DNA of 64,000 nucleotides from Rhinopomastus cyanomelas (lineage: Eukaryota; Chordata; Aves; Bucerotiformes; Rhinopomastidae): the NCBI GenBank assembly GCA_013400115.1, contig VXBP01001113.1, positions 696,980 to 760,979 of the forward strand, given 5' to 3'. Position numbers and translations under genes: made by a program. This document shows positions 46,101 to 58,060 of the stretch, in pieces. The stretch's first letter is position 1. Each line of letters starts with the position of its first letter. The notes under the pieces were generated by a model, which saw nothing but the letters and a program-made list of their open reading frames with translations, did no database searches and was not told the DNA's origin.

Positions 46101-48599
46101 CCAATCACATCCCAGAAGCCAAGAGGGCTCAACAGTCAATCCCCAGCACACCAATTAACTCCTAATTTGGCTATCTCTGCACTCCCAAGTCTACATCAAT
46201 GTAACGTTAAACATCACTTGCTGTTCATAGACGTAAATCATTCCTATAGAGAAGAGTCTTCTTGTGCCAGAGGAAAACACTAAGCACCTTGTTCTTAGTC
46301 AGAGCCAGAAAGAAACCCCTCCTCCTGCCAAAATGGGGGTTGCTGTTGTTTGGAAGGAAAGCAGAAGCTTTTGCTTCCCTAAGTGATAGCATCAGATCCT
46401 CCAGCCTTGTTTTACTGGATCCCAGGGGGAAGCAACAAGATCTTACCAGGTGATTAGCTTGTGAAAATCCTGCCTTGATAGATGAGAATCAGGGAAGTGA
46501 CTCCATTGGAGGGGAGAGAAAGACCAGTGTGCTTATTTTTGCCACAAGAACTTGCATGAAAGAAAGTGCAGTTTGTGAACATTTTAAGAGCCTTTCAGGG
46601 AGTACTGAATTTCCTGCTGGTGCTCTATGACTGCCAAGCAAGACTTGAGACAAACAGCATTTTCTGCTGGCTGGTAGAGGCTAGACCAAGACCCGCCATA
46701 TTGAGGACAACTCTGTTAATGGGAGATGGCCTGGAAGAAGCAGTTATGGATACCTATCTGTCAAGATATATCAGACCTGTCTATCTGTCTTCTGTCTGTC
46801 TTCATCCATAATTATTTGAAGGTGATTTTCCCATGCATCAGATAAAATAAAGGTCTCTTTGGATAGGGTATCAAATGCAATTCATGCCCATTTTGAGGCC
46901 CCTTAAAATGCCAGTCTTGTCTGGTCCTAGAAGTCATTTTTAGGTTCATATTTCTCCTTTGCTTTTCCTTCATTGATTCTAACTTCCTACTGTTTACATC
47001 CCATAATGTTCAAGGTACCAATTCTACTTCCCACACAGGTCAGCAGGAAAACACACAGGAGAACCATGCAAGAACAGGAACTAGGTCATGGATCTCATTG
47101 TTCCATTTTGATGTGGAGTAGGTCAGGATTTCATTCTCTCACTGGCTCTGCCTTTTTTGGGAAGATCGGCGGTGTTCCTGTGTGAGCTAGGGGATCTGCA
47201 TCAGAACAGTTTTCTAGGCAGCTGATTAAATCCCAATGAGATGGCTACTGTGTATGAAACGTCCATAAAATCTTGAATGCCTTCTGGTCCTTTCTTAGAT
47301 GCTTTAGAAAAGGCTGTTGTAATGGACGGGTACAATTCCATGCTTGGTTTCCCAAAGGAGCTGTTGGTGGCTTTCTCCTTTGGTTTTTGGCATCTAGTGT
47401 GGGAAGTGGTAGGTCTTGAACACAAGACTTGACCTTGCAGGCAAATCAGAACTCTCCCGGAGCTTGGAACAATTTTACTAAATCCCAGCAATCTAAAATA
47501 ATACTTCACTAGCTAATTCTCAAAGATACTTAAGCCTCTTTTTTGTACAACTCTCTGCTGTTGGTGACACTGACGGCTACCCACGACTAGGGCACCTCTC
47601 GTTTGGGGACTGCCTCTTACAATTGGGAACATACTTCCAACATACACCTTACAGAGGTCATATCCTTTATATACCATATACCATAGACATTTACAAGTGC
47701 TCATGCAGAAAGATCCCACATTACTAATGATTTACAGTTTTTATAGGAAGAGGACTCAAATAAAAGAGTTTGTATGGTGACAGTCCAAGCAGATCGCTGT
47801 GTGTCATGAGCCTGTAGCTCTTTCATTGCATGGCCTTTTGCAATTACCCACCCTGCATCAATATATTGTTTATTAACCTTCCCATTCTTAAGATCTCATT
47901 TACTAGCAAAATGTGGCTGACTCTGACACGGGTGGATCGTGGCAGATGCTGAACAATACAGAGCATCAACAGTGAAATTTTGCTGTGCCATGTCCAAACG
48001 AAACCACAAGAGAATTAAGATATACTGTGGATAATCACTCAGGCTGGATTTTGCTCAGGACAGTCAGTTTAACGCCTGTACTCCTGCAAAAAATGCCATG
48101 GGAATTTTAATGGCTCTGAGTGATTGGAGCCTTTGTTTTATGGCACGGCAAAAATGGCAGCTCTAAAAACACCCTGCTTGAGTGCTGGTTTAGTGCTGAC
48201 TCAGAAGAGCTTCCAATAACATGGTTCACTAGCATCCGGCTAGGGGTAGGCACAGCCTTTGCCAACTTGTAAAGTTAAGTTAGAAGTGTGTATGAGAGGA
48301 AAACAAGGTGAAATGGAAGGAAGGAAAAGTCTAGAGCACGGAAAAATGGAAAAAGGAAAGGAGATATTATAAGGCACATTATCCAAGACAGAGCAATCCA
48401 GGAGGCTGAAGAGAAGTTTGTATTTTCTAGACTGTGCATTAGAGATGTCTATGGCCTGATCCAGATCTGCTGAGCCCTAGTGCTGGTGGCCTCACAGGTG
48501 CCAGTGTGCTCCATTGGAATCTCAAGGACTTCCCAAAAACTGAGAGATGGGGCTGGATGGAGACAGCCCAGCACTGTGCTCTCTCCCTTGTCTCTAGCA

Positions 48600-48850
48600 G
48601 TCCTGATAAGAGTGTTGATTTGCATGTCAGGCAAAGCACTGCTTGGGAAAAAAAACCCTCCAAGTGTGGCAGTGTCAGCGCTCGCTGTTGTTCGACAGTG
48701 TAAAATTAAATTAATAAAGCCCCCAACACAGGAAAACATAACAGGAAATTAATGGCCTTTACTGTCGCTCTGATGCAGTCATTTGCAACCCTGCTTTCCG
48801 CACCAAAGGCTTCATAAATGCAAGCAGTTTCTCTAAACAAGCATAGTTAG
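48600..48850. promoter_or_regulatory. Candidate conserved non-coding element
   Basis: Non-repetitive block with AGTGTCAGCGCTCGCTGTTG, GTAAAATTAAATTAATAAAG, GGAAATTAATGGCC, GTCATTTGCAACC and TTCATAAATGCAAGC. A GC core beside AT-rich homeodomain-type words is typical of developmental enhancers. Inferred only. Confidence 0.33.
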
Positions 48851-51029
48851 GGCTGCATGCAATGTCATTTTTTGCATTGCTTCTGTCCTTTCAAGCTAAC
48901 AAAAGCCACCCTTTTTCATGTGCTCACCAAAGGGGATTCTGCCAACAAGTTGCTCCCCAACAACAGGTTTAGGAAGATGTGAGGAGGGAGCTAAGTCATG
49001 CCAGGGATGCTAAGAACATCTGTCCTGGCCGAGGGAACAGCATAGTTCCCAGTGCCTCTCTTTTCTGTGGCAGCAGCTCTCTGTGAGAGCGCTGCACTAA
49101 AGGCAGTGCTGTTGACACCACAACAGCATAAATCAGGATAATCCTTCTGATACCTTTCAGGATGCATAAATCAGTATAACCAATGAATGCAAGGGACACA
49201 CAGATTTAAACTAGCTAGAAGATCTGTCCTGTGTTACAGCACTTCTTGCTACGTCATGAACAAAAACGAAGCAAGGGCTCTGAGTCCTGAGGCGGCTGCC
49301 TTTCTATCTGGCTGACACGACTAATAGTGTCAGTAAGAGACATCAGACCCACACTTTGTCCTACATTACAATGGTTTAAATCCCCAGTGCCTCTTCTGAG
49401 GTAAGGGAATTGTAGATTTGCAACAACCTGACTGAGAACAGAATATGCCCACTCACCTCCAGCATACTCAAAGGCCACAAAGCTGCCATGCCTCCTCACA
49501 CAGAAGCCACCAACTTTGACTACCTCATCTCCACACCCACACATCCTGTAGCACATGTTGTCCACACATCTGAGACAGCTGCTTGCAGCCTAGCTCTTGG
49601 AAAGGCTTTTACTGTCTAAGGTTCAAACTGAGTCTGTACAGACTTAGGTTCCCAGATGTTCTGGGCTGAATCTGCAAGCATACCCTTAGATGCTGTAGTA
49701 AATACATATGATTTTCATAGGCGTACACACACGTACTTCCTTAAATGCACATTTGCATGCTGCTATGATAATCCAAGACAGATCTGAGTAACACTTCATT
49801 ACACATTTGCACACACAATTCATTTCATTTACATTCTCATTGAGCAATGCCATTTTGCTCATGTAAGCCCTGCATTAAAGCTGCACTGCCCACCCCTGCT
49901 CCATCTGAGGTATCTGTCATACACAACCCCTGTGCTACAAGCACTGCAGCCCCCAGCTGTCAGACACCAGCACACATCTCACTCTTCCTCAGTCATCCAC
50001 GCTTACGTCCCTGTCTGAGCAGTCTCTCTTGCTCACTATTTCCTCATCTGAGCTACAGTCTCATTTCAAAATATAAAATCTGTTCCTGAGCTTTACAGTT
50101 CTGAGCCTGAGCGTGTAAGCAACAAATAGCCGCAGTTTATGTGTTGCTGACACACTTAAATTACAGGGACACGTGGACCATCATTTTGCATACTGCGATT
50201 CCCCTGAGGTAAATGGACACAAGAACCTGAACAACTGCAGAGCTCACAAAGGCTGATACACTTCCCTGAAGTAATATTCTTCCAGCACTCATCTCCCACT
50301 ATCCCTGAACTTGTACTATATCTTCTTTCACTATCACAGTGTAGAACCCTGATAACATCCTTTCTTCATGCACTGCTGAACCTTGCCAGCCCCTTCCATG
50401 CTCTGTCATCACTACACTGTACTCACTTGGGATCCTTTCCATCTGAATTTGAGGTTCATCCTTCTCCCTGCCAGTCCAATTATCACAATCAAAGCCCTGA
50501 AAATTCTTGCAGCACTACTGCATTCTGAAATACAGAAGCAACCCGTCTAGAGATGACATCTTCCACACTGCACAAAAAGCTGCACGCACTCTTCTGGAAG
50601 GAAATGCGAACCAAATTTTACAACTATCCTTCTCCAAACCCTACTGACTAAGGCAAAGAAAGATACACGGGTGAAAAGATGTCAGATTCGGGCTGCTAGC
50701 TTTCGTCCTTGTCCCTACCATGGGGAGTACAGTATTAGTTTAATAATCATCGAGGACACAAGCAGCATTTCTAGAAACATCATAATAGCCAGACTGGACA
50801 TCAGTACAGGATGCTTCTGACCATGTGAAAACATATGATCTGTTTCTTCAGCCAATGTCTTTGTCCTTCATCTCTCTGTTGCCTGGAGGTCAGCTCAGAC
50901 ACAGATGCAGGAGGTCTGCTATTCCCAGCGGGAGCTTGATGCCAGGGTTTGAAGCCCAGGTGTGATAGCACTGGGCTCCTTTGTGGACCCTCGCCGAATG
51001 CAGTGTGAGGGTCTGTGCAGGGCTGGCTG

Positions 51030-51165
51030 CTGTGAATGACAAGCACTGGCTATCGATCGCATTCTGAACTCGGCCCAGCCGATAGAAGGTAATTAATGAC
51101 TCCATTTGCCTCAGTACCGAGGAGAACAATTGAGTTTGAAACTGCAACAACTGGCAGTGCAGGGA
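51030..51165. promoter_or_regulatory. Candidate conserved non-coding element
   Basis: Contains GGCTATCGATCGCATTC, GAAGGTAATTAATGACTCC (TAATTA at 51090-51095 beside an AP-1-like TGACTC) and GAACAATTGAG (SOX-like ACAATTG). Non-repetitive. Regulatory function inferred. Confidence 0.3.
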
Positions 51166-51454
51166 AGGGCCCCCCGGGACACCCAGGAGAGCTGCCTGAC
51201 AGGTCCAGGCTATGTGAGAACACAGAACACATCAGAGGGGGAAAAAGGAGAAGGGGAATCAGATAAAGGGGAAGAGCAGACTTAGCACAAAGGGTTAGGG
51301 TTGGGAAAGGGCAATACACGTGGCCATGAGTGCTCAGAGAATGGGACAGGGCTGATCTGGGTTACGCACTGTGGTGACAAAAAGCAGGCTGCAGGAGAGA
51401 ACAGGTTTACCTCACTGGTGCAGAGGGATGGCATTTCAGCAGCCAGCTCAGCAC

Positions 51455-51600
51455 CACTGCATTAGACAGACGCGTTGCCCTTGGAGGCTTTGACAATTAG
51501 ATGGGTTCTGCTGTGTCACCTGGCTGGCAATTCTCATGCCAGTCACATTCGCTTTTATTATGACTGTGATTTTTATTGGTTGTGCTGCAAGGCCCAGCTG
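51455..51600. promoter_or_regulatory. Candidate conserved non-coding element
   Basis: Contains GACAATTAGATGG, TGTGTCACCTGGC (CACCTG E-box), TTTTATTATGAC and TTTTTATTGGTTG. Non-repetitive. Inferred. Confidence 0.28.
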
Positions 51601-52840
51601 AGGTGAGGGACCCACAAGGCAGCAAGCAGAGAACATGGGGTGGTAGTAGCCATTGCTCTAAAAGAGAACAGAATCTCTGTGCTCATGTGTCAGCTGCACA
51701 GCCTCTCATGACCTTCCTACATGCTTCTGTACCACAAAGGTCATCCTGTGTCAGCAATACTTCAAATTATTTGTTGAGATGGCTCCATCCCACCCTGAGC
51801 AAGGGTGTCTCTGTCACCTGTAGCCATGGAAGTAACTATTACACTGCTTTGCACTACTCATACATAATGGTGGCATTGTGGCTTCCGGACCTGGGAATCT
51901 GTTTTGGAGCCGTGTATAGGCATACTCCCCGTGCCAGACATAGTTACGGTTGTTCCTGTGTCTGCTGGCACAGCACCTCCTTGTTATCTGTTAGGTTACT
52001 TCTGTGGCACCCATGGAGCATTTCTGTGTCTTGTGTTGAAGGTTTATACAGAACATGGGCTGTGAGCCCTCCCTTGGCAGCTCCTCTGGAGGAGAGATGT
52101 TTCCTGTCACATGTGCAAGGCCATCCCTGATCATGCTGACCGCACCTGTGTCTTCTTGTGAGGGTCAGCAGTGACCAAGGCCATGGTTCAACTCTCAAAA
52201 TATTTAAGATCCCCCTGATTTAAGAGAGAGATGTTCATCTGTGACAGCAACACATCATTTCTGTCACCAGGAAAAAGGAAATTGTGAAAAGTGGTGATGC
52301 ATCCTAAGGGTACTGCTACTGCAGGTACCTAGGTGCCATCCCCAGACTCATCTTGCAGCTGAAACCCTGCTTCACCACAGCGCACTGTCCAAGAGCTGCT
52401 CTCTCAGAAAATCCCCATCCCTTAAGCTTTTATTCCTTGTTCTTAATCAAAGTGACTGTTGCCCACCACAGTGACACTCCTCATGGTATCTGCTAGTCTT
52501 TCCCAACTTCCCCACGAGCCCTCTCTTCATTTTCACCCAGTGTCTTTTGATGGACTCCTTCACTCTGCAAAGTTCGCTCCACTCCTTGCTGCCAATTTTG
52601 CTCATATCCGTGTAGTTGTCGGCTCCTGTACTTTATGTGTTATGACATTTGAGGCTTCTCTTGATAGTCCAGCTCACAGAATCATATGCTTAGGTGAGAA
52701 TTGTAACTTTGACCTAAAACCAGATAAAAGTGTCTGTCCCTTGAAGTTTCATAAAAAATGAAAACACATCCACTATAGGTTTTGACACCAGAAAACAAAC
52801 ACAGGAGATTTACAGTTCTTTGGTTTTGAGGAAAATATAA

Positions 52841-52858
52841 TCACAGAATCACAGAATC
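52841..52858 (-). mobile_element. CR1 3' terminal octamers only
   Basis: TCACAGAATCACAGAATC is the reverse complement of the CR1 3' tandem octamers. Nothing CR1-like follows, so this is either an extremely truncated insertion or a chance match. Confidence 0.4.
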
Positions 52859-53212
52859 CATAACTGTGTTAGCAATATAAGACATATAAATCTGTTTTGC
52901 AGGATCATTTCTGTGAAACTTCCTCTGCTTGATATGTAAAATCCACATGCACACTTCATGTTACTGCTCTGCAAATCTGGCCTTTGTGTGCTTTACCATT
53001 CCTAAGTCCAGTAGTTCTGAAAGCAGTTCACAGCAGCCTATGGGCCTCTGTCAGAAGTTTTTTTTTCTTTTGCAGATTTTAAAGCCTGGGCTATGGTAGT
53101 GTGTCTGCCCTATTCCTTATTGGGAGCACCCATCTAAACTAAACCATTGTCCTTCTCCTTACTTTTCCACCTCTCCATATCTATTTGCTTGACTTGATCA
53201 TTCTGATTTCTT

Positions 53213-53227
53213 ATGGTGTTACACCAT
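53213..53227. repeat. Perfect 15 bp palindrome
   Basis: ATGGTGT-T-ACACCAT. Its core GGTGTTACACC overlaps in sequence with the larger palindrome at 38606-38630. Confidence 0.6.
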
Positions 53228-53330
53228 TCCATCCCTTTCTCCTCCCTTCATAATTTTCTTTCATTTCCTACTGACTCTACAAGTCTTTTATTATCAGCTG
53301 AGTTTCCTAAAGACACATATACACTTGTGT

Positions 53331-53375
53331 GCACACACACACAGAGACACAAACAAACAAATAAATAAATAAATA
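53331..53375. repeat. (CA)n then (AAAC)n/(AAAT)n microsatellite
   Basis: A CA run, then ACAAACAAACAA, then AAATAAATAAAT. Confidence 0.9.
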
Positions 53376-55119
53376 GGTCAGTGAGCAGAGCAGCAATAAC
53401 CCCTAAAACAGTACTATCAGAGGAACATGATTGATCAATTGAATTCCATAGCAGCTGAAAAATGTGGGATTAAGCAGTGTATTATACGCACAATGAGTTG
53501 AGGCATGATGTTCATTTCAAGTTCATTTCGCCAGCCCTCTGCCACCAGATCAGGCAATCAATAGGGGCAGCAGATATCATATATCACCTCTCTCCGTGCT
53601 AGGGAGAGAGCACCATAATCTCTCGCAAATTTAGAGTGACAGATTTGTCAAGATCTGAAGGGCCTCTGAATAAATGAAGGGAAAGAGACTCCTACAGCGA
53701 CTTGGGAAAGCTGTGGTTTCAGCTTCTTCACACAAAGGCATGGCCTGTGCACGCACGGGAGACACGTGCACGCAGAGCTCTGCAGGCAGCTAGGAACTGC
53801 AAACACATGCACATGTGTGCACTAATCTGTGTAACCACCCAGGGCAACTCACTACGAGTAAAATCTGGTTTAATGATACTCAGTGGAAGTTTTACCATTG
53901 TCATGGTTTAACCCCAGCCAGAAATGAAGTACCAGGTACTAGGAAGGCCATTAACACTGTCCCAGCTGAAATCAGGACAACTGTGTACATGAGTGCCACT
54001 CCACTCACACTGAACAGTGCATGTAGTGTGTGGTTGCCATCCCTGAAAATCAAATACAGCTGGTTTAGCCACTGCAGACAAACGGCTTCTCAGGTATTCA
54101 TGATGATGCAGAATCTAACGAGTAACAGCATAATGATCTGCAAAAATACCCAGGTGTATTAGCATCATGGTATGCGTAGTCATGCACGCTGCCTGACACA
54201 CGTGGAAAAAGCATCAAAGCCAGCAGCTTCACTGGCTGCAGACAGGTTGAGACAAGTGCTGAGACAGAAACACTTTTTTTTTTTCCCCCCTGAGCCTGGA
54301 CCCAGGAGTTCTGTGCCAGCTTTCTGCAGGGAGGACCAGAGAAAAGTGCCTACTAGAATTAGGAGCACAAGCCTTGAGCTACCATAGTCCTGAAAAACAC
54401 CCGCGGCAGAAACAGCCCCATCCATCTAAAACACAAAACCTGCACAGACGTGCACAGTGAGCAGTCCACCCAGCATGATCTTTGCTTCGTTTTCTCATAG
54501 TCAAATTTGTCGTGAACTCTAGCTTCTAGAAACTTGTTAATTTTCTCTTGTGCAAATAAGCCTGAGAGGAGAAAATGCCAGGGGTCAGTGCCCCTAAACA
54601 GCCCTGCTCCAGCTAGAGGTAGAAAAGAGAGCAGGGGCTGCTCAAGGGAATGCTTCTGGCTGGGACAAATCAATATGTAATATTTTCTATGGTCTTATAA
54701 GTGGTACTGTACTATGTTACTGTATATAATGTACTATTGATTATATCATATCATATAATCACCTATAAACGGATATATCTCATAGCCAGAGGCAGCAGGC
54801 TCAGCTATAACTCTGGGCCACCAGCTGGGCATGAAGTGTGCCAGGAAAATATCCATCCACAGGCTAAAAGATGAAGTGATGGAGTGGCATGGTTCTGGCC
54901 ACTGCAAAGTGAATGGCACTCCAGGCTCCTAGCATCATTGCTGGCCCATGAGCACCTCACTGTAAAGCTGAGGACAGAAATGGTCTATATGGATCCCTCG
55001 ACCACTTTCTTGACAGACAGCAAGTTTCTGAGAGGCACAGACTGGAAACCCCAAGAAAGGCTGAAGCATGAGGAATAATAGTGAAAAGGGGAAAGCTAAT
55101 TGTAATGCCAGAGACAACC

Positions 55120-56110
55120 TGATTTTAGGTTAGATGGGGTGATAAGGCAGATTTTTTTTCTGATGAAACAGAGTATGTAGAGATTTGGAATGGAGAGTAT
55201 GGAGGTGTATCAGCATGGATAAGGCAGAGGATTATACTGAGGGTCATCAAAGTTTGGCTGAGAGGTGACTTGGCACAGTTGGAGACTATAAGGAGCAGGC
55301 TTGCCTCAGATGAGGTGAGGGATTATGACAAAGGAAGATTCACTTCAGCTGGGACAGGAGGTTATAATGGACAGACTTACCTTGGATGTGACAGATGCTA
55401 ATAGCAGGAGACTCACTCACTTCAGATAAAAAGGTGTTATAACTGAGATAAATGCCCATCAACTGAGCTGAGGGATAAGGGGTGGTGGTGAGGAACCCCA
55501 GAACAAAACAGGTAGGTGATAAGATGATTTATCACAGGGAAAGGTTCACTTTGGATGGGGTAGAGCATTTATGATGGACTCAGGTCGTGGAGTCTCCTTC
55601 TCTGGGGACTTTCAAGGCAGCCTGGATGCGTTCCTCTGTGATCTGTGTTAGATAGTTTTGTCCTGCTCTGGCAGGGGGGTTGGACTCGATGATCTCTTGG
55701 GTCCCTTCCAACCCCTAACATCCTATGATCCTATGATGACTCACCTTGGAGGGGATGAGCAGGCTGTAAGAGTTGTGGGATGGCACAACAGGGATAGAGA
55801 GACCTGAATTTTCCTAGGAAGAACAAAGGAATATCAGGAAGGCTGATTCCCACTGAGTACAACAAGGTTTTGTGCTACAATAATTCATTTTGCATAGGAA
55901 GAGGGACTGACAGAGACAGATTCATCTGATTTTGGAGAGAGTTTTATAACAAAGATACGGGTTGTGATAAATCATGAGCTTCATGTAGGAGAATGGGACA
56001 GATAGTAACAAAAACCAATGTATGTTGGATGGGACAGGTGCTCCACAGGGAGAGACACATCCCTGGTGAAACACAGAGTCAGAAACAGGATCATTCCTGT
56101 TATCTCAGGG
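55120..56110. repeat. Decayed ~40-55 bp tandem repeat, interrupted by CR1
   Basis: Loose units of the form 'gactcacttnggatgggacagaggttataatgga' recur: GATTCACTTCAGCTGGGACA, CAGACTTACCTTGGATGTGA, AGACTCACTCACTTCAGATA, GGCTTGCCTCAGATGAGGTG, AGGTTCACTTTGGATGGGGT, TGACTCACCTTGGAGGGGAT, ATGTATGTTGGATGGGACAG. The array is split at 55584-55737 by a CR1 3' end. It appears to be an old minisatellite. Confidence 0.55.
55584..55737 (+). mobile_element. CR1 LINE 3' end
   Basis: TCGTGGAGTCTCCTTCTCTG, GGTTGGACTCGATGATCTCT and CATCCTATGATCCTATGATG are a forward CR1 terminus with CCTATGAT octamers, 5'-truncated to about 150 bp and sitting inside the decayed tandem array. Confidence 0.9.
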
Positions 56111-56656
56111 TGATAAAAAACTCACCTGGGGTACAACAGGACAAGATCAGATGAGAAGACAATTTTAACAGAGATATGACTTCTATTAGGACTGGGGAGC
56201 TCCAACAGAGACTTCCAAGATGTAAGAGAGTAATTTCTTCATTCTGGGCTTCCTCAGCCCTCTCCAGTACACCACACTCTGGTTCCTCAGTGAGAGCGAT
56301 GTTCCATCCAGCGATGCTAATTGCTGCGCTTTGCTCCCATTTTATGCTCCGCAATGGAGATTTGGCAATTTTTAACAGTGAAAATCAGCAGAACCAAAAC
56401 TCATCTCTGAGCCAAGCACCATTCTCCACAGCCTCACTCATCCTGTGCAGGAGAGTCTTACAGAGCCTATGGAGCCGCCTGGCTGCTCCAGCAGACAGGA
56501 GGGGTCTTCCCTTGGGTCCCCACAGCAGGAGTGGCACAGCTCACTGAGTGGAGGTGGAGGAACTGGCCCTTTCCCACTCTGTCTTTGTCCCACATCCCTT
56601 GCTGATCCAAGCCAGCGTGGTGCTAACTCCGTGTTTTCTCTGTCTGTGCCCTGCAG

Positions 56657-56832
56657 ATGTATCCGAGGGCTCAGTTCCCAACGGAGATTCCCAGAGCAGC
56701 GTGGACAGTTTGCGGAAGCACCTTCGTGGCGACACTTTCACCCAGCAGCAGCTGGAAGCTTTAGATCGAGTTTTTGAGCGTCCTTCTTATCCTGACGTCT
56801 TTCAAACACCAGAGCACATCAAATCTGAGCAG
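56657..56832 (+). CDS. PAX2: PAX2 exon 7: partial homeodomain
   Basis: Coding exon of 176 bp between CCCTGCAG (ends 56656) and donor CAG|GTGAGG at 56833. AT completes Asp with the G left by exon 5. It reads VSEGSVPNGDSQSSVDSLRK, HLRGDTFTQQQLEALDRVFE and RPSYPDVFQTPEHIKSEQ, ending on a codon boundary. DTFTQQQLEALDRVFERPSY is the first helix of the truncated homeodomain kept by PAX2/5/8. It lacks helices 2 and 3, so it does not bind DNA on its own, and in this family it is reported to contact TBP and Rb. It is named exon 7 because the mammalian numbering counts an alternative exon 6. Substitutions relative to mammals (Gly in HLRGDT, Thr-Pro in FQTPEH) are conservative for a non-mammalian orthologue. 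Confidence 0.96.
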
Positions 56833-57479
56833 GTGAGGGCCTGGCCTGGTGATGGCAACCCACAGGTGCTCATAGGATAATGACAGGGAGATTTCCTGGC
56901 TGAAATCACTCTCCCTCTCTACATCACTCATTCTCCCATTGACCTGTCATTTCACATACATCACATTTACATTTTAACCCACTTTCAAGTTGTAAATAGA
57001 TAATGTTATAAATATATGTTTTGATGCTTGTGTGCAAAAGAGCTTGACCTCCTCTCACAAACTTTCCACATAACACAGCTCTCCCTGAACCACCATTTTG
57101 CCTATTCCCCTACACACACACCTGCAAGTAGACAGACACACTCTTGCCAGGAACATGCAAACACCACCATGGATGTTCACTGGCATGCAGCTCTGCATGG
57201 AAACTGCCACTGTTGGATCATGCCAGTGACCAGAAAGCCATGGCATCAGGCTTTGACAGACCATTTTCTTTCATAGCCCAAAGCTGAGACTTCACTCCCA
57301 TCTCCAACCTAGTTTTCTGCACTTCTGTAGCTCTGCCCCCCTTTCTCTTACTCCCCCAGCCTTTTATCCCAAAAGCTGTTTGTCTTAATAAAATGAAAAT
57401 CAAAAGTCTTTTTAAAGCACCCCAAGCCATAAACCAACAAAGGAAGAGAAGGAGAGGCTGGCTGTGGACTCCCTTCATC

Positions 57480-57725
57480 CCAGAGTCCCTAGGTTTATTA
57501 CAATGAATAACCTTTATTTACTTTCATTAGACTATTAAGCACCAGCACAGTCATTTTTCCCCCTGAAACTCTGAGCAGGGCCCATAAAGCAAATCCGAAG
57601 CCTAATTGAGTTCATTTTAATTTCTCTCCGATCACAGCGAATTACTCTGGTGATAAATCAGGGGGCAGGCTCACCCCCAGTAGAAGGCCTAATTTGCAGC
57701 TAATTACAAAACTGATTTCTACAGG
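57480..57725. promoter_or_regulatory. Candidate conserved non-coding element, homeodomain-motif cluster
   Basis: Dense TAAT-type cores in about 245 bp: TCATTAGACTATTAAGC, GCCTAATTGAGTTC (TAATTG 57603-57608), TTTTAATTTC, GCGAATTACTCTGG, GGCCTAATTTGCAGCTAATT (TAATTA 57701-57706), plus GGTGATAAATCAGG. No simple repeat explains it. This is one of the strongest enhancer-like blocks by eye. Not experimentally supported. Confidence 0.42.
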
Positions 57726-57884
57726 AAGATCAATACGAGAAGGAATTGGAAATGACTAGGCAGTCCTAGCCAAGCAGGGACAGGGGTGGCGGGGGGGAGC
57801 AGTGTGTGGAGACCCCGCTTGAGGAGGGGGAGACATGGGGAGGGGGTTGGGAAGTGCATGGAAAAAAACGAAGCAGAAAGAGCA

Positions 57885-58060
57885 GAAAATCAGTTTTAAT
57901 TTAACGTAATATTAATCAGACCAACTTTTCCTGCTGTTTTATAGCCTTCCCAGTTTCTCCAGCTCCTGCGTCTGGTCCGGAGGCTACCACAATAAAAAGG
58001 CAATTACCAGAGACTTTCGGACAGGACACCCTTTCAGATTCAATGGCTCTCCCCCTCCCA
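57885..58060. promoter_or_regulatory. Candidate conserved non-coding element
   Basis: CAGTTTTAATTTAACGTAAT, ATTAATCAGACC, CACAATAAAAAGGCAATTAC and TTCAGATTCAATGG (CAATG SOX-type core) lie in a non-repetitive block following the cluster above. The two may form one larger element interrupted by a GC-rich G-run segment (57780-57860). Confidence 0.38.

Larger units (their letters stand above)
35464..56656 (+). other. PAX2: PAX2 intron 5 (21.2 kb, spans the alternative exon 6 position)
   Basis: It runs from GTAGGG at 35464 to the acceptor CCCTGCAG ending at 56656. Content: an old palindromic repeat (36611-36690), decayed tandem-repeat blocks (39281-39540, 41840-42700, 43105-43240, 55120-56110), microsatellites, a short CR1 3' end (55584-55737), and several candidate conserved elements between 43950 and 53660. 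I saw nothing specific in 36700-38580, 45650-47800, 49200-50900 or 52200-53200. Open frames such as 51576-52130 show no recognisable protein. Confidence 0.88.

Noticed and set aside
51576..52130. 184-codon + strand open frame in intron 5
   Set aside because: Cys/Ser/His-rich translation without any family resemblance, in T/C-biased sequence, with no splice or promoter context.
54695..54775. AT-rich stretch that might be a promoter or matrix attachment site
   Set aside because: Simple TATA/ATAT low complexity without further support.
56540..56575. GAGTGGAGGTGGAGG resembling the glycine-rich part of mammalian PAX2 exon 6
   Set aside because: Only the GGAGGTGGAGG word agrees. The flanking codons do not match and there is no usable donor.
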